This document shows positions 18,116 through 27,365 of a stretch of 64,000 nt of DNA, piece after piece. The DNA is from Catenulispora sp. MAP5-51. GTDB lineage: Bacteria; Actinomycetota; Actinomycetes; Streptomycetales; Catenulisporaceae. The DNA lies in assembly GCF_041261205.1 (NCBI RefSeq), contig NZ_JBGCCH010000019.1, positions 62,001 to 126,000 of the forward strand, given 5' to 3'. The notes beneath the pieces were generated by a model. The model saw only the letters and a list, made by a program, of their open reading frames with translations, made no database searches and was not told the origin of the DNA. Positions within the stretch are counted from its first letter, which is position 1. Each line of letters starts with the position of its first letter. A program made the position numbers and the translations under genes.

Positions 18116-19689
18116 ACGACCTGAACGACTCGAACGACTTGAACGACTCCAGCGACTCGAACGACTCGAACGACCAGAACTGGATGCAGGACATGTTCGC
18201 CCGCTCGCGCCGCGAGGCCGAGCCCGGGTGGACGCCGAACACCGCGGCGATCGCGGTCGGCGGACGGCGTCGGCGGCGCCTGCGGGCCGTCTCGGTCGGC
18301 GGGGGAGCGCTCGGGGCGCTGGCCGTGACGGCCGCCGTGGTGATCGGGCTCGGGGGCATCGGTTTCGGCGTCTCGTCCGCACCGGCGCCGGCGGGTCCGC
18401 GCTCGACGAGTGTCTTCGACTACGCGTCCCTGACGGTGGACCGCTCCGATGCCAAGACGTCGAACGTCGTGCAAGTGTCGGCGGTGGACAAGATGTCGGG
18501 ACTGATCGACGCGCTGGACCCCGCGCACGCCCACCTGCGGAACGTGGAGCGCACCGGCGTGGGGGTGCCCGCGTATCGCACCGTCGGCGACGGCAGTTCG
18601 GCGGCCAAGGGCATCGCTTCTATCACCGCCGCCTCCGTCTACACGGCCGACGGCACGATCCCGGCCCGTGGCGGGAACGGACCGAATGGCAGCCTGGTGA
18701 TCAACCTCGTCGCGAACACCGCTCTGCTGGGAGGGTCGGTGTACACCAAGCCGGACGTCAGCATCGAGAACCTCCCATGCGGCTACAAGCTCGCGAACGC
18801 CTTCCACGCCATACCGCTGCCTCAGTACGACGCGCACTGGTCGACGTGTGTCTCCACACCGCTGCCCGACGGCTCGAAGGTCGACAGCACCACGACGCCG
18901 GACAGCCAGGGCACGGTCACGGTCACGGCCGCGATTCGGGAGTACCCGAACAACGGCGGCGGGATGGCCGTGGTCTGGACCGACTACGCCGCCGGGCGCA
19001 CCACGGCCACCGACCCGGCCCCGACCGACCAGGCGCCAAATCCATCGGCGGTGCTGAAGTCGAACCCGTACACCGAGCAGCAATTGGCCGCGATCCTGGC
19101 GGCCCCGCGGTACGGCCCGACCGGCAAGCCCCAGCCGGCCGGCAAGGGTCCGAAACAGTTCCTGAAGACCGGCGACCTCAGCGACCTCAGCGACCTCGGC
19201 GCCGACGCGACCTACGACCAGTCCTCGTCCAGCGGCAGCACCGGCGACCTGCCGATGGACAACGGATGCGACTACAAGGACGTCAACCCGCTGGCCAAGT
19301 CCGGCCGGATGGCCCTCTACACCGCGACCGCGCCCGGCGGGAAGAAGCTGAAGGTCGCAGAGCTCGAATATCCGCTGCCGCACGGCACCGGACCGGCCAC
19401 CATGGCCACGGCGCGCAGCCAGGCCAAGGGTGGCTGCGACAACGGCGGCCAGCTGTACTCCAAGGACAGCCTCACCGACCTCCCAGCGGGCATCGCCGAC
19501 GAGGCCTTCATTGAGAACGGTGTCGGGACCAACGCAATCACCGTCTGGATGCGTTTCGGGGACACGATCCTGAGGATCGATGTCACCACTGGCCAGACCG
19601 CCATACCCGACCTGTCATCACCGGCCGATCAAGCGTGGCTCCAGAACGCCGTCCGGGCAGCGGCCGCGCACTGGACCGCGAAGGACTGA
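18112..19689 (+). CDS. Single-pass membrane protein, probable sigma-factor partner
   Basis: This 525-residue protein starts at GTG 18112, overlapping the sigma-factor stop. The N-terminus is an unusual Asn/Asp/Ser repeat encoded by near-perfect AACGACT(C/T) repeats. A short cytoplasmic segment (FARSRREAEPGW, RRRRRL), one transmembrane helix (about residues 62-84) and a large extracytoplasmic domain with several Cys follow. No zinc-binding anti-sigma motif is visible. Position and topology suggest regulation of the sigma factor or a surface-sensing role, but this is inferred from context only. Confidence 0.65.
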   Translation: MNDLNDSNDLNDSSDSNDSNDQNWMQDMFARSRREAEPGWTPNTAAIAVGGRRRRRLRAVSVGGGALGALAVTAAVVIGLGGIGFGVSSAPAPAGPRSTSVFDYASLTVDRSDAKTSNVVQVSAVDKMSGLIDALDPAHAHLRNVERTGVGVPAYRTVGDGSSAAKGIASITAASVYTADGTIPARGGNGPNGSLVINLVANTALLGGSVYTKPDVSIENLPCGYKLANAFHAIPLPQYDAHWSTCVSTPLPDGSKVDSTTTPDSQGTVTVTAAIREYPNNGGGMAVVWTDYAAGRTTATDPAPTDQAPNPSAVLKSNPYTEQQLAAILAAPRYGPTGKPQPAGKGPKQFLKTGDLSDLSDLGADATYDQSSSSGSTGDLPMDNGCDYKDVNPLAKSGRMALYTATAPGGKKLKVAELEYPLPHGTGPATMATARSQAKGGCDNGGQLYSKDSLTDLPAGIADEAFIENGVGTNAITVWMRFGDTILRIDVTTGQTAIPDLSSPADQAWLQNAVRAAAAHWTAKD

Positions 19690-19847
19690 CGACCGCGAAG
19701 GACTGACGACCACCGCGCTCCGCGCTCCGCCGTCCGCGGGATCTCACAGCGCAAGAAGCTCTGAAAATCCTCTGAATTTCCGTCGGCATGCTCCACCCCG
19801 TACGAGGGTGCAACCGCGCCACACGGAGCATTCGGAAGGACAGCAGC

Positions 19848-21434
19848 GTGACTGAGTCCACGACGATCGACGCCGAACTCTACGACCACCTCGTCATCGG
19901 GGCCGGGCCCGCCGGTCTCCAACTGGCCCGGCATCTGCACGAGTCCGGGAGCCGCTATACGGTGCTGGAAGCGGGGGAGGCCCCCGGGACGTTCTTCACC
20001 ACCTTCCCGCGGCACCGGACTCTGATCTCGTCGAACAAGCCGCATACCGGAACCGACGACCCTGAGCTGAACCTCCGGATGGACTGGAACTCGATCCTGT
20101 CCGACGATCCGAAGCTGCTGTTCACCCGCTACACCGAGCGCTACTTCCCGCCGGCCGACGTGTTCGTCCAGTACCTCGCCGACTTCGCGGCCGCGTCCGG
20201 CCTGGACATCCACTACGACGCCCGCGTCGTGCGCGTCGAGCGGCCCGAGGCCGGCGGTCCCTTCACCGTCACCGCGCAGGACGGCAGCGTTCGGCGCGCG
20301 GCGGTGGTGGTCGTGGCCACCGGCGTCTCGAAGCCCTACATCCCGCCGATCCCCGGCATCGAGCACGCCGAGCAGTACGCGACGATGACCGTCGACCCCG
20401 CGGACTTCACCGACCAGCGGGTGCTCATCCTGGGCAAGGGGAACTCGGCCTTCGAGACCGCCGACAACCTGATCGAGAAGGCCGCCGTGATCCACGTCGC
20501 GGGCCCCGACGGGGTGCGGCTGGCGTGGAAGACGCACTACGTCGGCCACCTGCGCGCGGTGAACAACAACTTCCTCGACACCTACCAGCTCAAGTCCCAG
20601 AACGCGATCCTGGACGGCGAGGTGCTGGACATCGCCCCGCAGCCCGGCGGCGGGTACATCGTGCGCTTCTCCTTCGTCCGGGCCGACGAGGTCGTCAAGG
20701 AGCTGTACTACGACCGGATCCTGTGCTGCACCGGCTTCCGGCTGGACACCGAGCCCTTCGCCCCCGAGTGCTCGCCGGCCCTGATGTACAAGGACCGTTT
20801 CGCCGAGCTCACCTCGGCCTTCGAGTCGGTCGACGTCCCGGGCCTGTACTTCGCCGGAACCCTGATGCAGCAACGCGATTTCAAGAAGGCGACCAGCGGC
20901 TTCATCCACGGCTTCCGCTACACCGTCAAGGCCCTGAGTCGGATCCTCGACCAGCGCGGCGCGGACCGGAAGGCCTGGCCGCACCGGGAGATCGCGGCGA
21001 CGCCCGAGGCGCTGGCCGAGGCGACCATCGAGCGCGTCAACCGGAGCTCGGCGCTGTGGCAGCAGTTCAGCGTCATGGCCGACGTCATCCTGCTCCCGGC
21101 CGGCGGGCAGGCGCAGTACTTCGAGGAGGTGCCGGTCGGCTACGCGCTCGACGGCGGGCTCGCCAACGACGGCCTGCTGATCGCGGCGACCCTGGAGTAC
21201 GGGCCCGACCACGACAAGGTCGACCGCTTCGACGCGAGCGTGAAGCGGGTCGCGCAGGACGACGCGGAAGCGGCACACGACGCCGCTTATCTGCACCCTG
21301 TCATCCGCGTCCACCGCGACGGCAAGGTCCTGGCCGAGCACCACCTCGCCGAGAACCTGGAGAACCACTGGGACGGCGAGGCCTCGCACCGCACGCCGCT
21401 GGTGGCCTTCTTCGAAAAGGTGGCGACGCTGTGA
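19848..21434 (+). CDS. FAD-dependent monooxygenase-like oxidoreductase
   Basis: This is a 528-residue flavoprotein. The FAD-binding fingerprint GAGPAG is at residues 18-23 and a second, NADPH-type Rossmann motif (ILGKGNSAFE) is at about 194-203. A conserved ATG-type strand (VVVATGVSKPYIP) also supports a class B or FOXRED2-like enzyme. GTG 19848 has an excellent GGAAGGA site 8 bp upstream. It is the first gene of a coupled four-gene operon (stop overlaps the next start). It probably hydroxylates or oxidises a nitrogen or carbon centre. The exact substrate is unknown. Confidence 0.85.
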   Translation: MTESTTIDAELYDHLVIGAGPAGLQLARHLHESGSRYTVLEAGEAPGTFFTTFPRHRTLISSNKPHTGTDDPELNLRMDWNSILSDDPKLLFTRYTERYFPPADVFVQYLADFAAASGLDIHYDARVVRVERPEAGGPFTVTAQDGSVRRAAVVVVATGVSKPYIPPIPGIEHAEQYATMTVDPADFTDQRVLILGKGNSAFETADNLIEKAAVIHVAGPDGVRLAWKTHYVGHLRAVNNNFLDTYQLKSQNAILDGEVLDIAPQPGGGYIVRFSFVRADEVVKELYYDRILCCTGFRLDTEPFAPECSPALMYKDRFAELTSAFESVDVPGLYFAGTLMQQRDFKKATSGFIHGFRYTVKALSRILDQRGADRKAWPHREIAATPEALAEATIERVNRSSALWQQFSVMADVILLPAGGQAQYFEEVPVGYALDGGLANDGLLIAATLEYGPDHDKVDRFDASVKRVAQDDAEAAHDAAYLHPVIRVHRDGKVLAEHHLAENLENHWDGEASHRTPLVAFFEKVATL

Positions 21435-22576
21435 GCGTCACCGCCACGCAAGCCCCCGCTCCCGCCGTCGAGCTCGACGACCTGCTCACCGTCCGCGAGT
21501 TCGAGGCCGTGGCCGCCCTGCACATGGACCCCGTCCACTACGACTACGTGGCCGGCGGCGCGCGCGACGAGGTCACCGTGCGGGCCAACGAGGACGGCTT
21601 CGCGCGCCTCAGCCTTCTGCCGCGCGTTCTGCGCGGCAGCGCACAGCGCGACTTGTCCGTCACCTTGTTCGGCGCGCGTGCCTCGATGCCCGTGCTGATG
21701 TCGCCGACCGCGTTCCACCGCCTGGTCTGCGCCGAGGGCGAGATCGCCACGGCCCGCGCCGCCGCCCGCGCGGGCACCATCATGATCGCGAGCATGGCGA
21801 GCACCGTCGCGGTCGGGGAGGTGGCCGCCGCCGCGCGCGCCGCCGCCCTCGACGGTGATTCCGACGGCGACCCGGCGCTGTGGTTCCAGCTGTATCTGCA
21901 GCCTGATCTGGACGACACCATCGCGCTGATCGCCCGCGCCACCGCCGCCGGATGCCGGGCGCTCGTGGTCACCGTCGACTCGCCGGTGCTCGGGGCGAAC
22001 GAGCGCAACCAGCGCAATCGCTTCCACGACCTGCCGCCCGGCATGGCCTGCGAGAACCTGCGCAACCTGCGCGGCGACGAGCCGGGGAACGTGCGGCAGA
22101 TCGCGATGTCGCCGGAACTGTCGTGGGAGCACATCGACTGGCTGCGCGAGCACACCGCGCTGCCGATCCTGCTCAAGGGGGTCCTGCATCCCCTGGACGC
22201 GCGGATCGCGGTCGATCACGGCGTCGACGGCCTGCTGCTGTCCAACCACGGCGGCCGCCAGCTCGACACCGTGCCGGCCACGATCGACCTGCTGCCGGAG
22301 TTCGTCGCGGCGGTGGACGGGAGCGTTCCGGTGTTGCTGGACGGCGGCGTGCGGCGCGGCACCGACGTGGTCAAGGCGCTGGCGCTGGGGGCCGCGGCGG
22401 TCGGTGTCGGCCGACCGATCATCTGGGGTCTGGCCGCCGCGGGGGAGCAGGGGGCCACGCGAGTGCTGGAACTGCTGCGCGAGGAGGTGGACCACACGGT
22501 CGCGCTGTGCGGCGCGCGCGGCCTGGCCGACCTCACGCCCGACCTGGTCCGGCCGGCTGCCGGGAGCCGCCGGTGA
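21431..22576 (+). CDS. FMN-dependent 2-hydroxy-acid oxidase/dehydrogenase
   Basis: This 381-residue TIM barrel belongs to the glycolate oxidase/lactate dehydrogenase family. Recognisable elements are YDYVAGGARDE near the N-terminus, PVLMSPTAFH (FMN contact), WFQLYLQPD, VVTVDSPVLG, the catalytic-base motif SNHGGRQLD (His273) and the phosphate-binding LLDGGVRRGTDVVKALALGA. All key residues are present. It would oxidise a 2-hydroxy acid such as a mandelate-type or lactate-type acid to the 2-oxo acid. Start and stop overlap both neighbours (GTGA), so it is strictly coexpressed with the flavin monooxygenase and the P450. Confidence 0.9.
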   Translation: MSVTATQAPAPAVELDDLLTVREFEAVAALHMDPVHYDYVAGGARDEVTVRANEDGFARLSLLPRVLRGSAQRDLSVTLFGARASMPVLMSPTAFHRLVCAEGEIATARAAARAGTIMIASMASTVAVGEVAAAARAAALDGDSDGDPALWFQLYLQPDLDDTIALIARATAAGCRALVVTVDSPVLGANERNQRNRFHDLPPGMACENLRNLRGDEPGNVRQIAMSPELSWEHIDWLREHTALPILLKGVLHPLDARIAVDHGVDGLLLSNHGGRQLDTVPATIDLLPEFVAAVDGSVPVLLDGGVRRGTDVVKALALGAAAVGVGRPIIWGLAAAGEQGATRVLELLREEVDHTVALCGARGLADLTPDLVRPAAGSRR

Positions 22577-24045
22577 GCCAGACGGCCTGGAGCTGGTGGG
22601 TGGCCGCCGCGCTGGCCGTGGCGGTCGTGGCGAGCCTGCCCTACTGGCTGCCGGGCATCGTGGTGAATCTTCGGGTCCGGATATTCGCCCTCGTCAACGG
22701 CACCGAGGGCATCCCGGTGCCGGGCAAGCTGGTCGGTACCGACGATTTCAAGCGCGTGTACGCCGATCCGGCCGCCGACGGACGCAGCCGGGGAGCCGCG
22801 CTGTCGGACCTGTTCTGGTACTGGCTGGCGCCGGGGCCGGAGGTGCATCAGGAACATCTGGAGCCCGGGCCCCGGTATGACGACGTCGCGCGCACCACGC
22901 GGCGCACGATCGCGCGGCTGCGCAAGGACGACTGGGAGGAACTGGTCGCCCGGTGTGCGGTGCGCGAGTTCGACCGGTTGGACGGCGTCGGCGGTGGCGA
23001 GGGCGGAGCCGGAGCCGGAGCCGCAGCTGGAGTCGGGGTCGGAGCTGGAGCTGGAACCGGCGCCAGAGCCCGAACCGCCCGCCGGGCCCGCGTCGTCCGC
23101 CTGCGCGACGCGATGATGCCGCTGTGGGCCTCGGTCTACTACGAGGTCGTGTTCGACGAGCCGTGTCCGCCGCAGGCCCGCGATCTGATCGTGGCCAACG
23201 CGAACGACGTCGTCAGCGCCCTGAAATGCACTCGGCTGCGGCACATGCGGCGCCGCGAGCGGCTCACGCGCTACCTGCGCGGCAGGATCGCCGACGGCGC
23301 CGTGCCCCACGGCCTGCCGACCACCCTCAGCGAACAGGAGCAGGCGTACTACCTTCAGGGCACGTACTTCAACACCGCCGTGGTGCAGATGTCCGAGGGG
23401 ATGGCGCATCTGCTGCTGGCGATCGCGGCGCGTCCGGAGTTGCAGCGTCAGCTGCGGGAGAAACAGGATCCTGAGTTCCTGGACCGGGTGATCGACGAGA
23501 CCCTGCGCGTCTATCCCCTGTTCGGTGTGGCGCACCGGATCACCTCGGCGCAGATCGCGCTCGGCGAGACGGCGATCCCGGCCGGATCGGTGCTGCTGTT
23601 CAACTACGCCGAGTACCACCACGCCGGCGCCGCCGACGCGGCCGAGTTCGATCCGGACCGCTGGCTGCGCGAGCACGTGGAGCGGGTGAACAACATCCCG
23701 TTCGGGATCAGCGCGAACCGTCCGTGCCCGGCGCGCGGCATCGCGTCGCTGACCATGCGGGTCGCGGCGGCCGAAATGCTGCGGCGCTATGCCCTGTCCA
23801 CCTCGGCGGGCCACACGCGCTCGCTGCCGAACCGCGGTCCGTGTCTGCTGACGCCGCTTGCGGCCGACGGGCCGGCCGAGCCGCGCCCGCCGGCCGTGCG
23901 GCTGGCCCTGTTGCGCGCGCGCGACCGCTGGGAAGACGTGTGGCGCAGCCTGGTCCAGCTCGTGCTCGGCACGTACATGGTCTGGGACGCGCGCCGCCTT
24001 CGCTTGTGCCGGAACTACTTCGCCGCCCAGGAGGCCGAGCAATGA
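22573..24045 (+). CDS. Membrane-anchored cytochrome P450
   Basis: This 490-residue protein begins with a hydrophobic helix (about residues 5-25), unusual for bacterial P450s, which are normally soluble. The helix-K ExxR motif is DETLRVYPL (Glu309, Arg312) and the haem Cys385 lies in FGISANRPCPARG. This loop is non-canonical: the usual FGxGxRxCxG has Ser-Ala-Asn and Pro replacements. A Gly/Ala/Val-rich insert (about residues 140-170), encoded by degenerate GGAGCC repeats, interrupts the N-terminal half. The I-helix threonine region is weak. It may hydroxylate a hydrophobic or membrane-bound substrate. GTGA and ATGA overlaps tie it to both neighbours. Confidence 0.75.
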   Translation: MSQTAWSWWVAAALAVAVVASLPYWLPGIVVNLRVRIFALVNGTEGIPVPGKLVGTDDFKRVYADPAADGRSRGAALSDLFWYWLAPGPEVHQEHLEPGPRYDDVARTTRRTIARLRKDDWEELVARCAVREFDRLDGVGGGEGGAGAGAAAGVGVGAGAGTGARARTARRARVVRLRDAMMPLWASVYYEVVFDEPCPPQARDLIVANANDVVSALKCTRLRHMRRRERLTRYLRGRIADGAVPHGLPTTLSEQEQAYYLQGTYFNTAVVQMSEGMAHLLLAIAARPELQRQLREKQDPEFLDRVIDETLRVYPLFGVAHRITSAQIALGETAIPAGSVLLFNYAEYHHAGAADAAEFDPDRWLREHVERVNNIPFGISANRPCPARGIASLTMRVAAAEMLRRYALSTSAGHTRSLPNRGPCLLTPLAADGPAEPRPPAVRLALLRARDRWEDVWRSLVQLVLGTYMVWDARRLRLCRNYFAAQEAEQ

Positions 24046-25319
24046 GCGTCACCGCCCTTTCGCCCCGCTTCTTCATCGCCGTCGTCGTGATCCTGTTGTT
24101 CTGCCGCCTGGTGTCCTGGTCGATCGGCCGCGCCGGGCAGCCCCCGGTGGTCGGCGAGATGGTCGCCGGCGTGCTGCTGGGCCCGTCGCTGCTCGGCGCC
24201 GTGGCCCCGCGGGTCGAGCACGAGCTGTTCCCGGCCGCGCTCAAACCGGTGCTCTACGTCGCCGGCCAGATCGGCCTGGTGGCCTTCATGTTCCAGGCCG
24301 GTCACGAGTTCCGGTCGCATCTGGACCGGCACATCGCGCGGGCGGCCCTGGCCGTGTCGAGTGCGGGCATCGCCGCGCCGCTGGTGCTCGGCGGGCTGCT
24401 GGCGATCGCGGCGCACGGACGCGTCGGGATCTTCGTATCCGGGGTCTCGCCGACGGTGACGGAGTCCTTCGTCGGCGTCGCGCTGGCCATCACCGCGTTC
24501 CCGATGCTGGCGCGCATCATCACCGAACGGGGCCTGTCCGGCACCCGCTACGGATCGCTGGCCCTGGCCAGCGGCGCGATCGACGACGTGGTGGCCTGGT
24601 GCCTGCTGGCCGGGGTGCTGGCCGTGGCCTCGGGGCGGCCCAAGCCGATCCTGGTCGCCCTGGGCGGGATCGTGGTGTTCGCCCTGGCGATCCTCTACGG
24701 TGTCCGTCCGCTGCTGGCCAGGACCCTGAAGAACGGCGGCTCGGTGAGCGACGGCCAGGTGCTGGTCGTGGCCGCGGTGCTGTTCGCGGCGGCGTGGTTC
24801 ACCGACGAGATCGGTCTCTACTCGGTCTTCGGCGCGTTCTGTGTGGGCATGGCGATGCCCAGCAGCGGCGCCGCGGAACGGGCGGTCGGGACCATCAGCA
24901 CCAGCAACCGGATCATCTTCCTGCCGATGTTCTTCATCTACTCCGGCCTGAACACCCGGTTCGCGCTCCTGGGCAACCGGCCGCTGCTGCTGTTCTCGCT
25001 GCTGGCGATCGTCGTGGCCGTGGTCGGCAAGTTCGGTGCCTGCTGGCTGGCCGCCCGGGCCAGCGGCCAGGACCAGGCTACGGCCGTCCGGCTCGGCGCC
25101 CTGATGAACGCCAGAGGGCTGATGCAGCTCATCGCGCTGAACGTGGGGCTTCAGGCCGGCATCATCAACAGCGAGCTGTTCACCGCCCTGGTGCTGGTCG
25201 CCCTTGTCACGACCCTGATGGCCTCGCCGGTGCTCACCATCCTGGACCACAGGATGCCGGTCCGGGAGGACTCCGGCAGCGCCGAGCCCGAGGCCGAGCT
25301 CGCGGCGGCCGCCGGATGA
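24042..25319 (+). CDS. CPA2-family cation:proton antiporter
   Basis: This is a 425-residue polytopic protein with about 12 transmembrane helices. PPVVGEMVAGVLLGPSLLG is the signature of Na+/H+ exchanger family proteins of the KefB/GerN type, and the conserved paired residues lie in ASGAIDDVVAWCLL. No C-terminal RCK domain is present. It is the last gene of the four-gene flavin/P450 operon, coupled by an ATGA overlap. It could maintain ion balance or export the acidic product of the preceding enzymes. The second role is inference. Confidence 0.88.
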   Translation: MSVTALSPRFFIAVVVILLFCRLVSWSIGRAGQPPVVGEMVAGVLLGPSLLGAVAPRVEHELFPAALKPVLYVAGQIGLVAFMFQAGHEFRSHLDRHIARAALAVSSAGIAAPLVLGGLLAIAAHGRVGIFVSGVSPTVTESFVGVALAITAFPMLARIITERGLSGTRYGSLALASGAIDDVVAWCLLAGVLAVASGRPKPILVALGGIVVFALAILYGVRPLLARTLKNGGSVSDGQVLVVAAVLFAAAWFTDEIGLYSVFGAFCVGMAMPSSGAAERAVGTISTSNRIIFLPMFFIYSGLNTRFALLGNRPLLLFSLLAIVVAVVGKFGACWLAARASGQDQATAVRLGALMNARGLMQLIALNVGLQAGIINSELFTALVLVALVTTLMASPVLTILDHRMPVREDSGSAEPEAELAAAAG

Positions 25320-25359
25320 AACAGGGGCCTGAGATCAATGTCTGACATAATGCGGCGCT

Positions 25360-26091
25360 ATGGCACCCCAGGCGCCGCAGGACAGCTCGCCGGCGAGCCC
25401 GGGCCCGAGCCGGGACGGGCAGGCCGGCCCGCCCAAGAGCAGACTGCTGGTCGTCGAGGACGACACCGATCTCGCCGCGCTGCTCACCAGCCTGATCGAA
25501 GGCGAGGGCTACCACGTGGACACCGCCCACGACGCGCAGCGCGGCCTGCACCTGGGCCTGGCCAACGACTACCGGGTCATGGTGATCGACCGGCGGCTGC
25601 CCGGGATGGACGGCCTGGAGCTGGTGGCGGGGCTGCGCCGCCGCGCGGTCACCGCCCGGGTGCTGATCCTCACCGCGCTCGGCGCCTACGCCGAGCGGGT
25701 GCGCGGGCTCGACGGCGGTGCCGACGACTACCTGACCAAGCCCTTCGACGTCGAGGAGCTGCTGGCCCGGGTCCGCGCGCTGGACCGCCGGTTCGCCGAC
25801 GAGTCGGACCTGCTGCGCCTGGGCGAGGGCTTCCTGGACCGGCAGGCGCGCGAGGTCGCCCTGCCGGACGGCACCCGCGTCCCGCTCTCGCCGCGCGAGT
25901 TCGACCTGTTGAACACCCTGGCCGCGCGGCCCCGCGCCATCCATTCCCGCTCCCAGTTGCGCTCCCAGGTGTTCCCGGACACGGCCGCCGAGTCGGTCGT
26001 CGACACCTATGTGTACTACCTGCGCCGTAAGCTCGGCCGGCAGATCGTGCGGACCGTCTACGGCCTCGGCTACCGGATAGGCATGCTGTGA
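25360..26091 (+). CDS. OmpR-family response regulator
   Basis: This is a 243-residue regulator. The receiver domain spans about residues 27-140, with acidic pocket VEDD, phospho-acceptor Asp in MVIDRRLPGMDG and Lys in DYLTKPFDVEELLARV. A winged-helix Trans_reg_C domain follows, with LSPREFDLLNTLA and DTYVYYLRRKLG. The first ~25 residues are a Pro/Ser/Gly-rich extension. It overlaps the kinase start (GTGA) and lies 40 bp after the antiporter, so the pair may sense the state handled by that operon. Confidence 0.93.
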   Translation: MAPQAPQDSSPASPGPSRDGQAGPPKSRLLVVEDDTDLAALLTSLIEGEGYHVDTAHDAQRGLHLGLANDYRVMVIDRRLPGMDGLELVAGLRRRAVTARVLILTALGAYAERVRGLDGGADDYLTKPFDVEELLARVRALDRRFADESDLLRLGEGFLDRQAREVALPDGTRVPLSPREFDLLNTLAARPRAIHSRSQLRSQVFPDTAAESVVDTYVYYLRRKLGRQIVRTVYGLGYRIGML

Positions 26092-27356
26092 TGCTGCGAC
26101 GGTCCGCACCGCCCGCGCCCGAGCGGCGCATGCTCGCGCGGGCCGCCGCGGTGCTCGCCTGCCGCATCGCCTCGGGATTCCTGGTGGCCTTGGCACTGCT
26201 CGGTTTCTGCGCGTACCGGGTGGTGCTGGACGAGCAGCGCACGCAGGCCCGGCACGAGCTGGCCATGGCGCTGGACCTCGACAACCCGGACCAGGCGATC
26301 CCGTGCCTGTGGCTGTTCGAGGTCGATGGCGCGAGTGTGCGCCACGCGCCGCAGGTGCCGCCCGGGTTCCCGCTCCAGTCGGCGGTCGCGAGCGCGCAGG
26401 CCGGTGCGGCGCCGTCGCAGACCCACGTCACGATCGGCAAGACCGACTTCGAGGTGCTGACCGTACGGCGCGGCCCGGTGGTCCGGCAGGCCGTGTTCGA
26501 CACCTGGTATCAGCAGGCTGACCTGGACCACCTGGTCCGCGCGCTGCTGTTGGCCGGGCTGTTCGGCGTGGTGCTGGCCACGGTCGTGGGCGCCGTGCTG
26601 GGCCGCCGCTCGATCGCGCCGCTGAGCGACGCGCTGGAGCGGCAGCGGCGGTTCGTGGCCGACGCCAGCCACGAGCTGCGCACGCCGCTGACCCGTCTGC
26701 ACACCCGCGCGCAGATGCTGGTGCGCTGGCAGCAGGACCAGCCGTCGGCCGACGGCCTGTCCGCCGAACAGTCCGAACGGCTCGCCGCCGAACAGTCCGA
26801 ACGGCTCGCCACCGAGCTGCGCGCGATGGTCCAGTCCGCGGGCGAACTGAACGAGGTGGTCGAGGACCTGCTGATGTCGGCCGGCCTGCGCGCCGCCCCG
26901 CACCGCGGCGAGTACTTCGACCTGGCGACCCTGGCCGCCGAGGTGATCGACGCCGAACGCCCGCGCCTGGCCGGTCGGGCCCTCGTCCTGACCACGGTCG
27001 GCGACGACCTGATCGTCAAAGGCGCGCGCTCCTCCGTCCGCCGCATGATCTTCACCCTGCTCGACAACGCCGTCAGCCACACCGCTCCGACCGGCCGCAT
27101 CGAGATCGCCGTGCGCCGCGCCGACCGGGGCATCGCCGAACTCGAAGTCGCCGACGACGGCGACGGCTTCGACCCCGTCGACCGCGACCGCATCTTCGAG
27201 CGCTTCGCCCAGAGCGGCAGCCCCGGACCGCACCACTTCGGCCTGGGACTGGCGCTGGCCCGCGAGATCGCCACGGACCACGGAGGGACGATCCGCGCTG
27301 CGGGACGGGTGGGGGAGGGGGCTGCTTTCACGGTGCGGCTGCCGGTGGCCGGTTGA
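26088..27356 (+). CDS. Sensor histidine kinase (OmpR partner)
   Basis: This is a 422-residue membrane kinase with transmembrane helices at about residues 20-43 and 150-172 flanking a small extracytoplasmic sensor. The HisKA box is RRFVADASHELRTPLTRLH (phosphorylated His near 196). The HATPase domain follows with N-box NAVSH, G1 DDGDGF and G2 FGLGLALAREIA. The HisKA region contains a perfect 24-bp tandem duplication (26763-26810) giving two copies of AEQSERLA in the coiled-coil, which could alter dimer-helix phase. It is coupled to the response regulator. Confidence 0.92.
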   Translation: MMLRRSAPPAPERRMLARAAAVLACRIASGFLVALALLGFCAYRVVLDEQRTQARHELAMALDLDNPDQAIPCLWLFEVDGASVRHAPQVPPGFPLQSAVASAQAGAAPSQTHVTIGKTDFEVLTVRRGPVVRQAVFDTWYQQADLDHLVRALLLAGLFGVVLATVVGAVLGRRSIAPLSDALERQRRFVADASHELRTPLTRLHTRAQMLVRWQQDQPSADGLSAEQSERLAAEQSERLATELRAMVQSAGELNEVVEDLLMSAGLRAAPHRGEYFDLATLAAEVIDAERPRLAGRALVLTTVGDDLIVKGARSSVRRMIFTLLDNAVSHTAPTGRIEIAVRRADRGIAELEVADDGDGFDPVDRDRIFERFAQSGSPGPHHFGLGLALAREIATDHGGTIRAAGRVGEGAAFTVRLPVAG

Positions 27357-27365
27357 GGTGAGCGC

